A stretch of 64,000 nt of DNA from positions 343,310-407,309 of the forward strand of contig CANNZV010000330.1 in the NCBI GenBank assembly GCA_947561585.1. The letters are read 5' to 3'. The position numbers were made by a program, and so were the translations under genes. The DNA comes from Caprella mutica. Its lineage: Eukaryota; Arthropoda; Malacostraca; Amphipoda; Caprellidae. Below are positions 1 through 12,448 of this stretch, one piece after another (position 1 is the first letter of the stretch; the number at the start of each line of letters is the position of its first letter). A model generated the notes under the pieces. It saw only the letters and a list, made by a program, of their open reading frames with translations. It did not search any database and was not told the origin of the DNA.

Positions 1-171
1 CCTGATTTGAACCCCATCGGAAAATCTATGGCAACAATTGAAAGTCAGAATGATGAATAGAGAGCTCCCAAGAATGTGCAAGAATTGAAATGTGTCACAA
101 TTGAAGAATGGAAATATATCCTGCTGCAACTACGTCAACTCTCGTCACAAACTATAGGGAAAGACTGCTGA
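1..171 (+). pseudogene. Tc1-like transposase C-terminal fragment
   Basis: Reading frame 1 begins with PDLNPIGKSM, which matches the catalytic-end signature of Tc1 transposases (SPDLNPIENLW in the family). It continues through RAPKNVQELK and EEWKYIL, the usual C-terminal helix region, and stops at 169-171. An in-frame stop at 58-60 and the loss of the Glu-Asn of the signature show that the copy is dead. The rest of the element lies left of the window. Noncoding 3' end with short repeats of TGTACGAATAATTT follows to about 460, which suggests the inverted-repeat end of the element. It probably lies in an intron of gene A. Confidence 0.72.
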
Positions 172-646
172 AGTTTATCAAGCTTAAAGATCTTCCAATT
201 GATTATAATTAATATTATAATTATGTTATATTTTCCCAACTGTACGAATAATTTTGCGTCAATAACTTTGGTAATTTTGTTGTTAAAACTCTTGAGAATT
301 AAATTTTGACCTGAAAATTCTGCATTATATTTCCCTATTGTGTACTTTTCACCCTCTGAAAAACTGAGGCATGTATATACATTGTACAAGCAATAGATTT
401 TGAATTATTGAAGACATTATTGGAAAGAAGAGGGTGTACGAATAATTTCGTCGCTAACTGTATTTAATCATAAAATGTCATTATTACTCACATAATATTC
501 GTGCATTTTTATGAACAATGTCCGACGATGGACCATAACTGATTATTTTTTTATGATAAGTTATGGTACATCGTAGATCATTGTAGATAGAGGATCTTTC
601 TACTATCGATTTTAATTTTCAAGTTGGATGATACACTAAAACTTAC

Positions 647-3600
647 TTGGTTCTTCATTTTCTTTCTGTAGTTCGAGAAAAGCAGCGTAGGTTTTGTGAC
701 TTTCGAGTTTACTTTTGGTGGTGACAGGATTGAGATTACAGATCGTGATTGCCGGGAACTTAATGTCACCTGTTTCATGAGTAACCTGTAGGTAAAAAGA
801 TTAATTTTTTCATTTTAAGAGTTTTTTTATGAGATATTTACCTTAACCTAATTGGGCTGACAAAAATTTAAGAGGACTCATTACACAATTGATATTTAGG
901 ATAATGTTATTTTAAGCTAATAGCTTTTACATATAAATGTACTGTGCAAAATTTTATTTATCCATGATTGATAGGAATAGGATTATTATATTGAACGACC
1001 GGAGAGACGCATGTGTACTCTTTCCTATATAAGAGCACTTGCATTAGGGTGGGCCAAAAAATAGGGGTTTTGGGCAAACTTCAAAATCTTCATATGGAAT
1101 AGTTATAATAAGTTGATACGTTATAAAAAAACATTGCATGCCAACTTCCAGGCCATTTCTGGATAATTTTGAGTTGCCCCAAAAAATTTGAAATTGTGTA
1201 CAAAATGATATTTTCCCATTAATTCTGAAATATTCGATTTTGTTTTTTTCTGTGGAATAGGTAAAATTAGTTGGCACGATATTAAAAAACACAACATGCA
1301 AAATTACAGATTAATTATTGATATTTTTCAGTTGCCCCGAGCCCTTTTCTGTAAAATATATTAGTATTACAATATTTCTCTTAAAATTTGGCTTCTAGGG
1401 CTATCATGCTGTTATTGTGATAAGATAGAAGTAATTTAGTTCTCAAAATGACTTACTGAATTGTATGTATTTCATTTTATTAAAGCATTTATCAATACTT
1501 TGGTATTGTAAAAATTTCGAATTTACTCGGATTTCAGTAATTGGATAATAACCAATGCAGTTCGCTTAGTCAACTTTTTTGAGTCTCCAAGTGGCCCAAA
1601 TATTTAAATGTTGCTTTATTAATCAATAATAAGCACCAGGCCTCCATAAGTGTGGACCACTATACTGACTATACAGTATCCAGCGTTGACTAAATTCGAA
1701 CAATTTGGAGGGTTGGGGGCAACTGTAGACATTTTTGTACCGGTCTGATTTTTCGGCACAGACACCATAATAAGATGTTCTCAAACTATCTTCCTATTCT
1801 AAATGATAATAAATCAGGATTTATGAGTTTTTGCCAAAATGTAGTAAGAATCACCAAAAATATTACTTTTCTGAAATTTTAATCGCTTGGAAGCAACCGT
1901 TAATAAAGATTATTTTACTGGAAATTAAGGTTTACCTCAGTAGAATAGATACAGCTAAATTAAATAGAAATGAAGAGATGATCAACTCCAAGTGTTTTTG
2001 TTTCTCTAGTTCCCGCTTTCAAACCCAGATGGCGCTTTTTAAAGCAGAAATTGTCGAGAGTAGTGTATTTTGTTGTAGTATAATATCTTTGGTATTACTA
2101 TCCATTTTTTGTTTTAAAAATAAAAAATCTTCCAATCATCTTCCTGTGCTGCTACATGTCTTCCAGCAAAATGTTCGTCAGCCGTTTTACAGTTTTGTTT
2201 CCTAACTCAATTCTTTCAATTGCGATTCAAGAAAATCTTCCATCATCGCAAGATAACGTTGAGAATTAACGGTGACAGATCTTTCTCAAAGAAATAATGC
2301 CACTGCAATTTCGATCAAATTTAGAAAATGCACACTAAAGAGTTGATGTCGAGTGGCTCTCACGCTCACTGAATTTGATCATCTGCGACTTTTTACTGAG
2401 AGGATATCTGAAGGAGAAAGTGTTCAAAAGTCGGCCACTAAATATGGAAGGATTGAAAATGTGAATTCGGTGAAGATACAAATCGAAACAATACTCATTG
2501 TGATGTGCAGAAGAACAGAAAACTTAAGACATCTTCCTGATGCCTTTTTCAAAAAGTGAACACAAAAACGGCATTTTATGTATGCTGATTTTAATAAAAC
2601 AATGGATGATTATGTAAGTATTGTTTTACTTATCAAAAAATTCAGGTTTGCTATTATATAAGAATGCCTGTGTTATTTACTATCATTTAGTATATTGTAC
2701 GACACTATTTAGTACAATATTTCTCCTCATCAAGTCATTAGTATAAATATTTATTATATTGAATAAAGTGTCATAGCTTCATCACACGTAATCTTCTATC
2801 GTAAATTGCAGAGAACTGAACTGAATGTATTTACAAAAGACAAACTATTAGAGATGTATGTTTGAACTAGTTCATGCATGACCTAATTCTGTTAACCTAG
2901 TTAATATAGTTCTTGCAATCTAGATAACCTAGATCTGTTTACCTAGTTCTGTTATCCTAGTTCATTTAACCTACAGTTCTGTTAACCTATAAATCGGTTA
3001 ACCTAGTTCTGTTTTCCATTTCTGTTTAAATTAATTTAGTCTTGTTAACCTATAGATCGGTTAACCTAGTCCTGTTTTCCAGTTCTGTTTAAATCAATTT
3101 AGTTCTGTTAACCTATAGATCGGTTAACCTAGTCCTGTTTTCCAGTTCTGTTTAAATTAATTTAGTTCTGTTAACCTATAGATCGGTTAACCTAGTCCTG
3201 TTTTCCAGTTCTGTTTAAATTAATTTAGTTCTGTTAACCTATAGATCAGTTAACCTAGTCCTGTTTTCCAGTTCTGTTTAAATTAATTTAGTTCTGTTAA
3301 CCTATAGATCGGTTAACCTAGTCCTGTTTTCCAGTTCTGTTTAAATTAATTTAGTTCTGTTAACCTATAGATCAGTTAACCTAGTCCTGTTTTCCATTTC
3401 TGTTTAAATTAATTTAGTCCTGTTAACCTATAGATCGGCTAACCTAAATTCTGTTTTCCAGTTCTGTTTAAATTAATTTAGTCCTGTTAACCTATATCTG
3501 TTGCTAGAGCTGTTAACCTAGATCAGTTAACGGGAAAATTATCTACATAAACGGTACTATATAACAAAGAAGTCATGTTTGCAATCATTTTTTTTATATT

Positions 3601-6600
3601 AAGGTTAGTTTTCACCTATTAGATCATATATTGGTTAAAGTATATCCCATAATAATTATAATTGGAGATTATTTTAAATGGTATCATTGATAGTACCCAT
3701 AGATGTGGAAAGATATCTACCTTTCAAGTGGAAGGAACCTACATACAGTGAGTGGTAGATACCTACCCAGCAGGTAGAAACTGTAGGGTACCTATACCGC
3801 TACTTTGTATGTAGTAAGTGTAGGGTACCTACCTTGTATGTAATAAGTGTAGGGTAGCTACCTTGTATGTAATAAGTGTAGGGTAGCTACCTTGTATGTA
3901 ATAAGTGTAGGGTACCTACCTAGTAAGTAGTAAGTGTAGGGTACCTACCTTGTATGTAGTAAGTGTAGGGTAGCTACCTTGTATGTAATAAGTGTAGGGT
4001 ACCTACCTAGTAAGTAGTAAGTGTAGGGTACCTACCTTGTATGTAGTAAGTATAGGGTACCTACCTTGCAGGTGGTAAGTGTAGGGTACCTAGCCTGTAT
4101 ATAGTAAGTGTAGGGTACCTGCCTTGTATGTAGTAAGTGTAGGGTACCTACCTTGTATGTAGTGAGTGTAGGGTACCTACCTTGTAAGTAGTAAGTGTAG
4201 GATACTGCAGGTAGTCATGTACCACCCTGTAGCAAAGGAGCAAACAATATCCCCCCAGTACGAGCATCATCAACAACCAGATCAGCCGACGTAAAAAATT
4301 ACACGTTCTGAAAAAAATAAAAACTCGATGATTTTCTAATCAAGAGGTTTGAGTACCACTTTTAATATCGGGAATTTTCATTACTCCTGTGATAGTAGCA
4401 GTCAGGGGACCGATTTAGTATAATGGGAAAAAAATCTCGTTTTCACATATATTCTTTAACGATAGACTTACCTATTCCTACTGTCCTAAACTGTCTAAAA
4501 ATAATACTTTAATCAGCCTATGATACAAATTGCTCATTAGTTTCCATAACGGCATATCTCAAAAATATTCATTTTTGTTATGAACTCAAATTAATGATGA
4601 CATTTTACTTTTAGTTTCAAATAATATTTTTTTGGTAAAAGAAAGTTAGTTTGGTGATGGTATGGAATCGTAATTTTTAGACAAGATGCTGTACGTAACT
4701 TAATTAGTGAGTAAATGAAGATATTGAGCCAATTTTGAGTGATGACGTTATTGAAATTTATGAGCAATTTTCGAGTTATGACGTTATTGAAATTTATGAG
4801 CAATTTTCGAGTTATGACGTTTTTGAAATTTATGAGCAATTTTCGAGTTATAAAGGTTATTGAAATTTATGAGCAATTTTCGAGTTATGACAATATTGAA
4901 ATTTATGAGCAATTTTCGAGTTATGAGCACTTTTTGCGTAATGACGTAATCAAAATCAATGATGATAGTTAGCATCCTTTCATTTTCCTATAGCTTTCGA
5001 ATAAATTAATATTCATTATCAATATCCTATTTTTGACTAATTTATAACTGAAATTATAATATCAAGATATGAACGAGAAACTTTGAATTAATTAATATTC
5101 ACCTAAGAGTCGAATTCTGATGCTGTAATAATTGTTTCACGATGTTCATCGTTTCAAAATGTTTATTATTGTAGTCATATTATTTTAGTTCATTTCCAAT
5201 AGGTTTTTTTATAATTTTGTCAAATCCTCCTAATTTACTTTCAATCTATAATTCATTCTAATCAACTTGTCAGCAAAAAATGGTATCAAAACAAAACACT
5301 GATATCGTAATGAAACAACAACAACAATATCACCTTATACATTGTATGCTCAATGATAATACTTCAATTAATGTAATAATATTTATTATTCCTGTCTCCT
5401 TTTTTACTTCAATATTTCGAACAAAATAAAATAAAATTTTAGTTAGAAACCCGTTATTGAACTGATATCAGAATAATTTCCTATCCATGCTTATCAGCTG
5501 CTTGCCAAGCGTATTATTAGGTTAGTGTGACGGGCAGACAGACACAAACCATTTATTGAACTGATATCAGAATAATTTCCCATCCCTGCTATCAGCTGCT
5601 TGCCAAGCCTATTATTAGGTCAGTGTGACGGACAGACAGACACAAACCATTTATTGAACTGATATCAGAATAATTTCCCATCCCTGCTATCAGCTGCTTG
5701 CCAAGCGTATTATTAGGTTAGTGTGACGGACAGACAGAAGCCACTCTTACAGTACTCACTCGTACATCCTTATCGGACCATGCATGGTGAAGGACTCAAT
5801 GAAGGCACAGGATCTCCCCTTCAGTCGTGACATCCTCCCAGTCTGCTGTACATCAGAGGAGAACTCCTCAGGAGGAGCTAACCATTCGTCCCCTTGTCTG
5901 GGGAATAACCAACAGTAACAATTATTTTATATTTTTATTTTATAGGGGCAACTATCTTTAAAATTTCAAAATCATTGACTGAAATTTGAATAAATATATT
6001 AACATCAAAAATAGAATAGCATTGATTCTTTTCATTTTCAAAGCCTTATTTAATTATATAATTACGCCATTTATCAGTGAAAACGTCAATCTCCGTGCGT
6101 GCGTTTATCACGTTTGTGTTCATAATATTTGTCACCAAATCTGTAGCAACGCCATCTAGCGGTACAACTGACTATTTATCCATTCAACCCTAATTTATCA
6201 GTTGTTTCACTATATTAAGATGCATTGTTTCAAGAATATGACCAAGTAATGTACGTCTTGGATATAAAATAAAGTAGGAAATAAGTTGCTCTAGCCCTTT
6301 AGATAATGTTTTGAAATGGAACAGTGAATACTAATTAACAGATAAATTTGTTATCATTGATATACATAAAGCTTGAAAATTGAGTGATAAATGATATTAA
6401 AATTATTTCACATAATGTTAGTTAACAATTGTGATAATTTTTATTTGTACAAATACATAGGCATTATGAAAAATTATTCTTTTCAATTAATCTTTTTTTT
6501 TCTGGAAATATTCTTTTTATTAAATAATTCACCACTCTTGTACTTTTCAATTAGTAGACTGATAAAATTGTATCTTGGTGACTCTTTGGAGGCATATAAG

Positions 6601-8246
6601 GTAGGTTACAAATTTTCGGAAATTTCCAAATCTCGATCAACACAAATAAAAAGATATTATTATTTAACTTTTAAAGGTTTCGGACTTTTAGAATGGATCG
6701 AAAAAGATGCCTGAACCTATATTAATTTTTGTAAAATGATTTTGCACCATGATTTTCTATGCTACTGTTGATTATATATTGATATAGATTGAAATATTCT
6801 CAACCCTAGTAACCTATTTCTCATAAGTTCGGTCACTAACATTGCCGCTGGAGTGTGCCCACCAGTCCTCACTAAAACTCTTATAAAATACTAACCAATT
6901 GACTTTTCAATATTTTTCCTTCATAAAAACTTTCATTTGATATTTCAACGCCCAAAAATAGTTTGCCATTTAAAATATAAATAACAGCAAGATAAGAAAT
7001 AAATATTTCTTATCTATTATTGGATGGGTGTGGCTTGTCACTGTGTACGGAGCTGAGCGAGCTGTGTAGTCACTTGACTCAGTAAGCCGCTATAAGGGTT
7101 ACAGTTAATTAACTGATTATAGTGAGACATTCACCTTCATGTACTCAATGACTAATGACTGGAGAGAACTCTGATATACATTTGACTATAGGCTCATAAT
7201 ATGAGTATCTTACCAATTAGCACCTTCATTTCTTATATGAAAAAGTCATGGAAAACTGCTTCCAAATCGGTTTACAATTAATTTTTGTTTTCATTAAGAC
7301 TGGTGCGCCAGCGTCTAGGTTTCGATACGGTAAAGAAAAATGAATACATTTTTCATAAAAATTAATGAGATAAGCAAATTATATTATTCCATTAATTTGA
7401 TTTTGATCTCATTAGGCTTCCGCTAAAATGTAAATATCAAAAATATTTTTTATACCAATTTTTTGCAATTCAATATTTGTTGCAACTCCGAATCACAGTG
7501 CAAAAACTAATTAGAAGAAATAAGTTTTTATGTCCACCCTACAAAATGAGTGAGTGTTGTTATCATGGATACCTTTAAGAGAAACGTTAAATAATATTTA
7601 TTATATCGTTTTATTCTTTTATGGCCGAAGATGTGAAACTATCCGACTCTTCGTAATTCGTAAACCTTTAACTTGTTAAAACTGAAGTACAGTCTACGGC
7701 TTAAATCTTTCACGCTCTCAATATTGGTTAATTAATTCCTTAATATATTTTGATTTATTCAAATATTGCTATCTTTTTTAGATGATAAATATTTTCTTAT
7801 GGAAACAAATAAATCAATTTTTGCGATTTAGTTTACAGTTTTTACTAACAGTATTTAACTCATTTACTTTTGCAAATTATTTTAATGATTATCAATTATA
7901 TTTATATTCAGATTAAGATAATATACCATTGAAACATTTTTTCTCTTCTTCTATTGTTTATACATATCGTAAATTTATTTATTTTTACTATTCAACGGAA
8001 TAAACATAAAAAATAAATAAAACGAATTGAACAAGAAACATAATTTTGAAAGTTTCTGTAATTTATTTTTACAGGAAAATATTGTGATTAAAAGAAATTT
8101 TGTTATGTTTGAACAGTTCAGGAAACTCACCCTAAGTATGCGTGGTACATGGCCCATCTTTTATTTCGTGAATACTGATCATGTTCCAAGAACAATTCCG
8201 TCATCGGTTCCGTGGATGGTGTCTTGTGGGGTGGAGCCTCCCCCAT
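647..8246 (-). CDS. DEG/ENaC sodium channel subunit, gene A (partial, 5' exons)
   Basis: Partial minus-strand gene for a DEG/ENaC (amiloride-sensitive cation channel) subunit. Exon 1 is 8246-8131: ATG, 38 codons plus 2 bases, donor GG|GTGAGT, and it ends near KRWAMYHAYLG. Exon 2 is 5897-5760, phase 2 at both ends. It carries AFIESFTMHGPIRMYE, in which the His-Gly is the cytoplasmic gating motif just before TM1. Exon 4 is 785-647, exactly 139 bases as in genes B and C, and encodes KFPAITICNLNPVTTKSK, the start of the ectodomain with its first cysteine. The splice phases join as in gene B. I could not find the TM1 exon (expected 127 bases) between 786 and 5759, so the gene may be broken or that exon too diverged for me to see. 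Later exons lie off the left edge. It is divergent from gene B. Confidence 0.8.
786..2980. other. AT-rich sequence, intron of gene A, no gene recognised
   Basis: I see no convincing gene here. Short open frames at 1044-1301 (minus), 1831-2205 (plus) and 2353-2559 (plus) lack recognisable domains, splice context or biased codon use. The TM1 exon of gene A is expected on the minus strand somewhere between here and 5759, but I did not recognise it. Confidence 0.5.
2984..3530. repeat. 63-bp minisatellite, about 8 copies
   Basis: Units of about 63 bp contain GTTAACCTATAGATCGGTTA followed by a CCTGTTTTCCAGTTCTG segment and TTTAAATTAATTTAGT. The first and last units are degenerate and the centre is nearly identical. 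Each unit holds paired GGTTAACC-like palindromes. It lies within an intron of gene A. Confidence 0.93.
3783..4205. repeat. 29-bp minisatellite, about 14 copies
   Basis: The unit is GTAGGGTACCTACCTTGTAT plus GTAGTAAGT, 29 bp. Variants interchange GGTACC with GGTAGC and TTGTATG with TAGTAAG in a higher-order pattern. Decayed half-units extend upstream to about 3700. Confidence 0.93.
4739..4935. repeat. 36-bp minisatellite, about 5.5 copies
   Basis: The unit is TGACGTTATTGAAATTTATG followed by AGCAATTTTCGAGTTA. Because 36 is a multiple of three, the array gives spurious open frames on both strands. Confidence 0.92.
5454..5745. repeat. 98-99 bp tandem repeat, three copies
   Basis: Three copies start with TTATTGAACTGATATCAGAA and end with GTGTGACGGACAGACAGA. 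They begin at 5454, 5553 and 5651. The last copy stops about 20 bp from the donor of exon 2 of gene A, so the array sits at the very start of that intron. Confidence 0.92.
5898..8130. other. Intron 1 of gene A
   Basis: AT-rich sequence between exons 1 and 2 of gene A. It holds a dispersed repeat at about 6822-7050 and no other feature I recognise. The open frame at 6391-6714 has no recognisable domain. Confidence 0.55.
6822..7050 (+). repeat. Dispersed repeat, copy 1 (inverted copy at 47870-48105)
   Basis: The stretch from GGTCACTAAC through TCACTAAAACTCTTATAA, TTTTTCCTTCATAA and AGATAAGAAA to TTTCTTATCTA reappears as reverse complement inside intron 10 of gene C, with the order kept over roughly 230 bp. 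I see no clear terminal repeats or coding content, so the class is unknown. Confidence 0.7.
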
Positions 8247-10299
8247 TGTGGATGGGAAAAAAGACTTCTGAGTTTAAAACTCAAAATATGATGTGTCCTA
8301 TCGGTACAAAATCAAGTTAATATTTGTTAAAACTTTGAACTGATGGAAAAGGCTTGAAAGATGCTAATTTTTCCTGATCTATAAAAAAATGATGTTTCTA
8401 TTCATCACCGGAATCATTTTCAAAGAATCTGTAATGTAAATTAAAAAATGTATACATAAATTATTTATTAGAGATAAATAAAAGAAATATTAAACAAAAC
8501 AAAACGAAAACATTAGCTATCTACAGTTAAAAGTAGATAAGTAGAAGATACTGTGTTACAAGTAGTTGATTCTTTCTAATCTAAAAACATCATTTAAGTC
8601 TTTCTACGGTTTCTTATATGAAGAGCAAACAAAAGTATAAGATTGTTTTAATTGCACTAACATTTCTGATGGAAATAGATCTAACTTTTTCAGAGGATTT
8701 GCTGCCTAATTTTTCGAAAATATTCTTCCATTAACCTTTTACGTGAAGTTGAATGATAATCATAAGAGTCATTCTTATAAGAAAATAATTACGATATATT
8801 ATGTTGTAATGCTGTATTATGGTTTACTCTGAATGGAATGTGGAAAATGAAATTTTAGTAAAGTAGTTGACGCACTTTAAAAGTAGTCAGTGTCTGGTAC
8901 TGATAATATTGGTAATACTGTAAACCACAAGATCTTTGAAGAAGACGAAACATATACGCTTTCTGAAGATGCTCTAATTGCTAGTTCTGATTCATGTTCT
9001 TATTCCTGTAATAAAATAAAAACATAATGCTACTTTTTTAATCATATTTTTTATTCTTTTATATACAAATTAGTTAATTGATGTATACTTATTAAATTAC
9101 TTGTATTTTTCGATGGCTTGATTACGGTAACATCTAACTAGCCTTCTGAGACTACCAATAGGTGTAATGTTATGGACATTTTAAAAACTATTATGCATAA
9201 ATTCAGTAATATCTCTCTGCGATACCAATAATAAACTTATTACAATTATTGTTATTACTAGGGCAAGGAGTGTACTCGACAAAAAGTGGGCGTTAACTTA
9301 GGTTCTGAACCAAACAGACGTTGACATAGAGAATTCTGAAAGGACACATTTTCCGAGTACCTACTTGGAGCAAATTCCTAAATTTCATTAAATTCAATTA
9401 AAATTTGAATTTCACTATTGTAGGTTAATGAACTGGATAAGTTTAGTATGTACAGCGAGGTATGTACTAACACATTGTAAATGGGTTGAATATACAATAA
9501 TGATACACAATATTTAAAGATGAATGTATTAAACTTAATTGCTGGTGCCTGGTGAGTGATGTCAATGTAGATATTTTTTGTAATAAATAATTATTGAATA
9601 AATTATGCTGTGAAGGTTTTCTTGTGAAAGTCAAGCAAGAGCTCCATAAACCTACCTAGCTTGGTTAATATCTGTTATCCATTAAGTCTGTCAAAATATA
9701 ATTTGAATGTTATGGAAGGCCAAAAGTAAATCTAATGTCCGTATTTCATTACGAACGCTATAAAATTTCACTGACTGACGTGATCAGAAAAGCTAAGATT
9801 TTCATTATTTGAATAGCTTTTGTAAGACACGAAAATAATACTAAATCTACATTGAAAGTTAATTTATAGTCTGATGATGAGCAGTAAAATAAATAAAATA
9901 TATCTTCTCTAATTATTTATTGTAGTGAGGTGGCTGATGAATGATATTTTAATAAATGTTGCTAGTAATCTTAATTCTCAGATCCTCCTTCAATTGATGG
10001 CCCCTTATTATATTGACCTCTTATCATTCCTCAGTCAATATTTTTTCTAGCTCTTTCAGATTCTGAAATAGTAATTGTTGCCAAGATGAAAGATTTCAGG
10101 TTATAGCTCAAACTATATTCAAACTAAAATATTTAAACTCATTGTTAATATTGTATCTGACTTTAAGTAAAACTGTCAATAGTTCGAGTCTTACAGGTAA
10201 ATTCCAGACAACCTGTAACAAGAAACTGTTACTCCTGTTTTTAAATTTGGTTCAAGAATGTGTATAAGTCTTAGATTGATAGGATTTCTAGATTAACAT
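8247..10299. other. Intergenic, between genes A and B, nothing recognised
   Basis: AT-rich sequence upstream of gene A. The proximal part should hold its promoter and 5' untranslated exon, but I see no definite core promoter. The rest has no recognisable coding or repeat structure. Confidence 0.45.
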
Positions 10300-10745
10300 G
10301 ATATTAGTAAATTCCAGTTAGGCTTTCAAAAACTAAAAAAAACTAACGCTTTTATCATTATTGTCGAGTAAGTGTATAAGAGTTTAAACGAAAGGAATCT
10401 CATGTTTGGTGTTTCAGTCGATTTTATAAAGCTTTCGACACAGTGAGTCATGCTGCGGGAGCGTAATAGATATGGTGTTAAAGGTAAATTCTCTTTTGTG
10501 GCTAACCAGTTATCTTAGTGATAGGACACAGAGATTGAGAGTTGCTCTTGTTGTCTCTAGTGTGAAACTAGTGCCAAGTTGTATTCCACAGGGTAGTGTC
10601 TTTGGACATTTGCTATTCCTGTTATACATCAATGATTCGCCTTTGGTTTCTGATAATTTAAAATTTACGTTATTTGCCGAAGACACTACCCTGACATTCT
10701 GTGTTATTTTAAACTCTTCTCTTGTAGATAGTGGAGAACATTAAC
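10300..10745 (+). pseudogene. Decayed LINE reverse transcriptase fragment
   Basis: Across shifting frames the plus strand reads VDFIKLST (family: FCDLSKAFDTV), LTSYLSDRTQRLRV, then CIPQGSVFGHLLFLLYINDS and FAEDTTL. These are the palm motifs of a non-LTR (jockey/CR1-like) reverse transcriptase in the correct order. The catalytic FADD is changed to FAED and several frameshifts and stops break the frame, so it is inactive. Confidence 0.82.
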
Positions 10746-11079
10746 CTCTATACTTTAAAGGTTAGAGGGAAAATTTCCAGTTCGAAGCAATTTCATTATA
10801 TTGTGCCCATTAAAAATTGATAATCTTATGAACGGCTACTTTTTAAATTATTGCAGTTCCATTATTCATTAATTTTAGTTTATGATTCAGTTAAATATTA
10901 ATACACAGGAAAATACCAAAAAATAAAAATAAATCAATTGCAAAAATAAATATTGTAAAATGAAATAAACACAAAAAATATAGTCATTATTTTATATTTT
11001 AGTTGTATTCGTTTTAAATATTTATTGATTTATATGGAAAATATCACCAAAAACGCTGTGATAAACAATTATCATTTAA

Positions 11080-11570
11080 TATATTTGATTGAACCTGAAT
11101 ATATTTAATTACATTTAATTATATTTTATTTTCTTAATTATGCCTAATTGTATTTAATTATACCTAATTGAATTTGATTATACCTAATTGTATTTAATTA
11201 TACCTAATTGTATTTAATTACACTTAATTGTATTTAATTATACTTAATTATATTTAATTATACTTAATTGTATTTAATTATACTTAATTGTATTTAAATA
11301 TACATAATTGTATTTAATTATACTTAATTGTATTTAAATATACTTAATTGTATTTGATTATACTTAATTATATTAAATTATACTTAATTGTATTCAATTA
11401 TACTTAATTGTATTCAATTATACTTAATTGTATATAATTATATATAATTGCAATTATACTTAATTGTATTTAATTATATATAATTGCAATTATACTTAAT
11501 TGTATTTAATTATACTTAATTGTATTTAATTATACATAATTGTAAATAATATACTTGACTGTATTTAATT
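11080..11570. repeat. AT-rich 20-bp tandem repeat
   Basis: About 20 degenerate copies of TATTTAATTATACTTAATTG, with variants containing TACCTAATTG and TATATAATTGCAAT. Confidence 0.88.
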
Positions 11571-11729
11571 ATAAATTGTAATCTGATGAAAGCACTTGAA
11601 AAGAATAAAATTATTTTAGAAGTCAAATTTCATGATAATAACTGAATTATAATAATATGATTAAGTCAATGAATATAATAACTATGGTTGGTGATGAGAA
11701 AACTTACCTACTTCCAATGCGAAATGAAA

Positions 11730-12420
11730 CCAATGGCACACAGAAGGAGATACAGTGTCCATACCTACTTCTACTAGTGACTTTGAGGTCAAAATGACAC
11801 CAATGGTACACAGAAGGTGATGCAGTGTCCATACCTACTTCTACTAGCGACTCTGACGTCAAAATGACACCAATGGTACACAGAAGGTGATGCAGTGTCC
11901 ATACCTACTTCTACTAGCGACTCTGACGTCAAAATGACACCAATGGTACACAGAAGGTGATACAGTGTCCATACCTACTTCTACTAGCGACTCTGGCGTC
12001 AAAATGACATAAATGGTACACAGAAGGTGATACAGTTTCCATAACTACTTCTACTAGCGACTCTGGCGTCAAAATGACATAAATGGTACACAGAAGGTGA
12101 TACAGTGTCCATACCTACTTCTACTAGCGAATCTGATGTCAAAATGACACCAACGGTACACAAAAGGTGATACAGTGTCCATACGTACTTCTACTAGCGG
12201 CCCTGTCTGATGACACCGATGGTACAAAGAAGGTGGGTTCGCTGTTCATACCTATTATTTCACTAGTGACTTTGACGTCAAAATGACACCAACACAGAAG
12301 GTGATACAGTGTCCATACCCACTTCTACTAGCGACTCTGACGTCAAAATGACACCAATGGTACACAGAAGGTGATACAGTGTCCTTGACGTCAAAATAAC
12401 TCCAATGCTACAAAAAGGTG
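11730..12420. repeat. 70-bp minisatellite, about 9 copies
   Basis: The unit runs CAATGGTACACAGAAGGTGA, then ATACAGTGTCCATACCTACT, then TCTACTAGCGACTCTGACGT and CAAAATGACAC. Central copies are nearly identical; the 3' copies are shortened. Single diverged units occur at about 24333 and 40728, beside and inside channel genes. Confidence 0.94.
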
Positions 12421-12448
12421 AAACAATAGTAAAACCTACCTCTACTGT

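Noticed and set aside
578..778. 66-residue minus-strand frame
   Set aside because: It overlaps exon 4 of gene A in the wrong frame; the right frame gives the conserved ectodomain start.
4591..4975. Overlapping 60-80 residue frames on both strands
   Set aside because: They follow the 36-bp repeat period.
8027..8320. 97-residue plus-strand frame
   Set aside because: It is antisense to exon 1 of gene A, which has a phase-matched donor and paralogue similarity.
11730..12420. CRISPR-like array of regular repeats
   Set aside because: The units are contiguous 70-bp repeats without unique spacers, in a eukaryotic genome.
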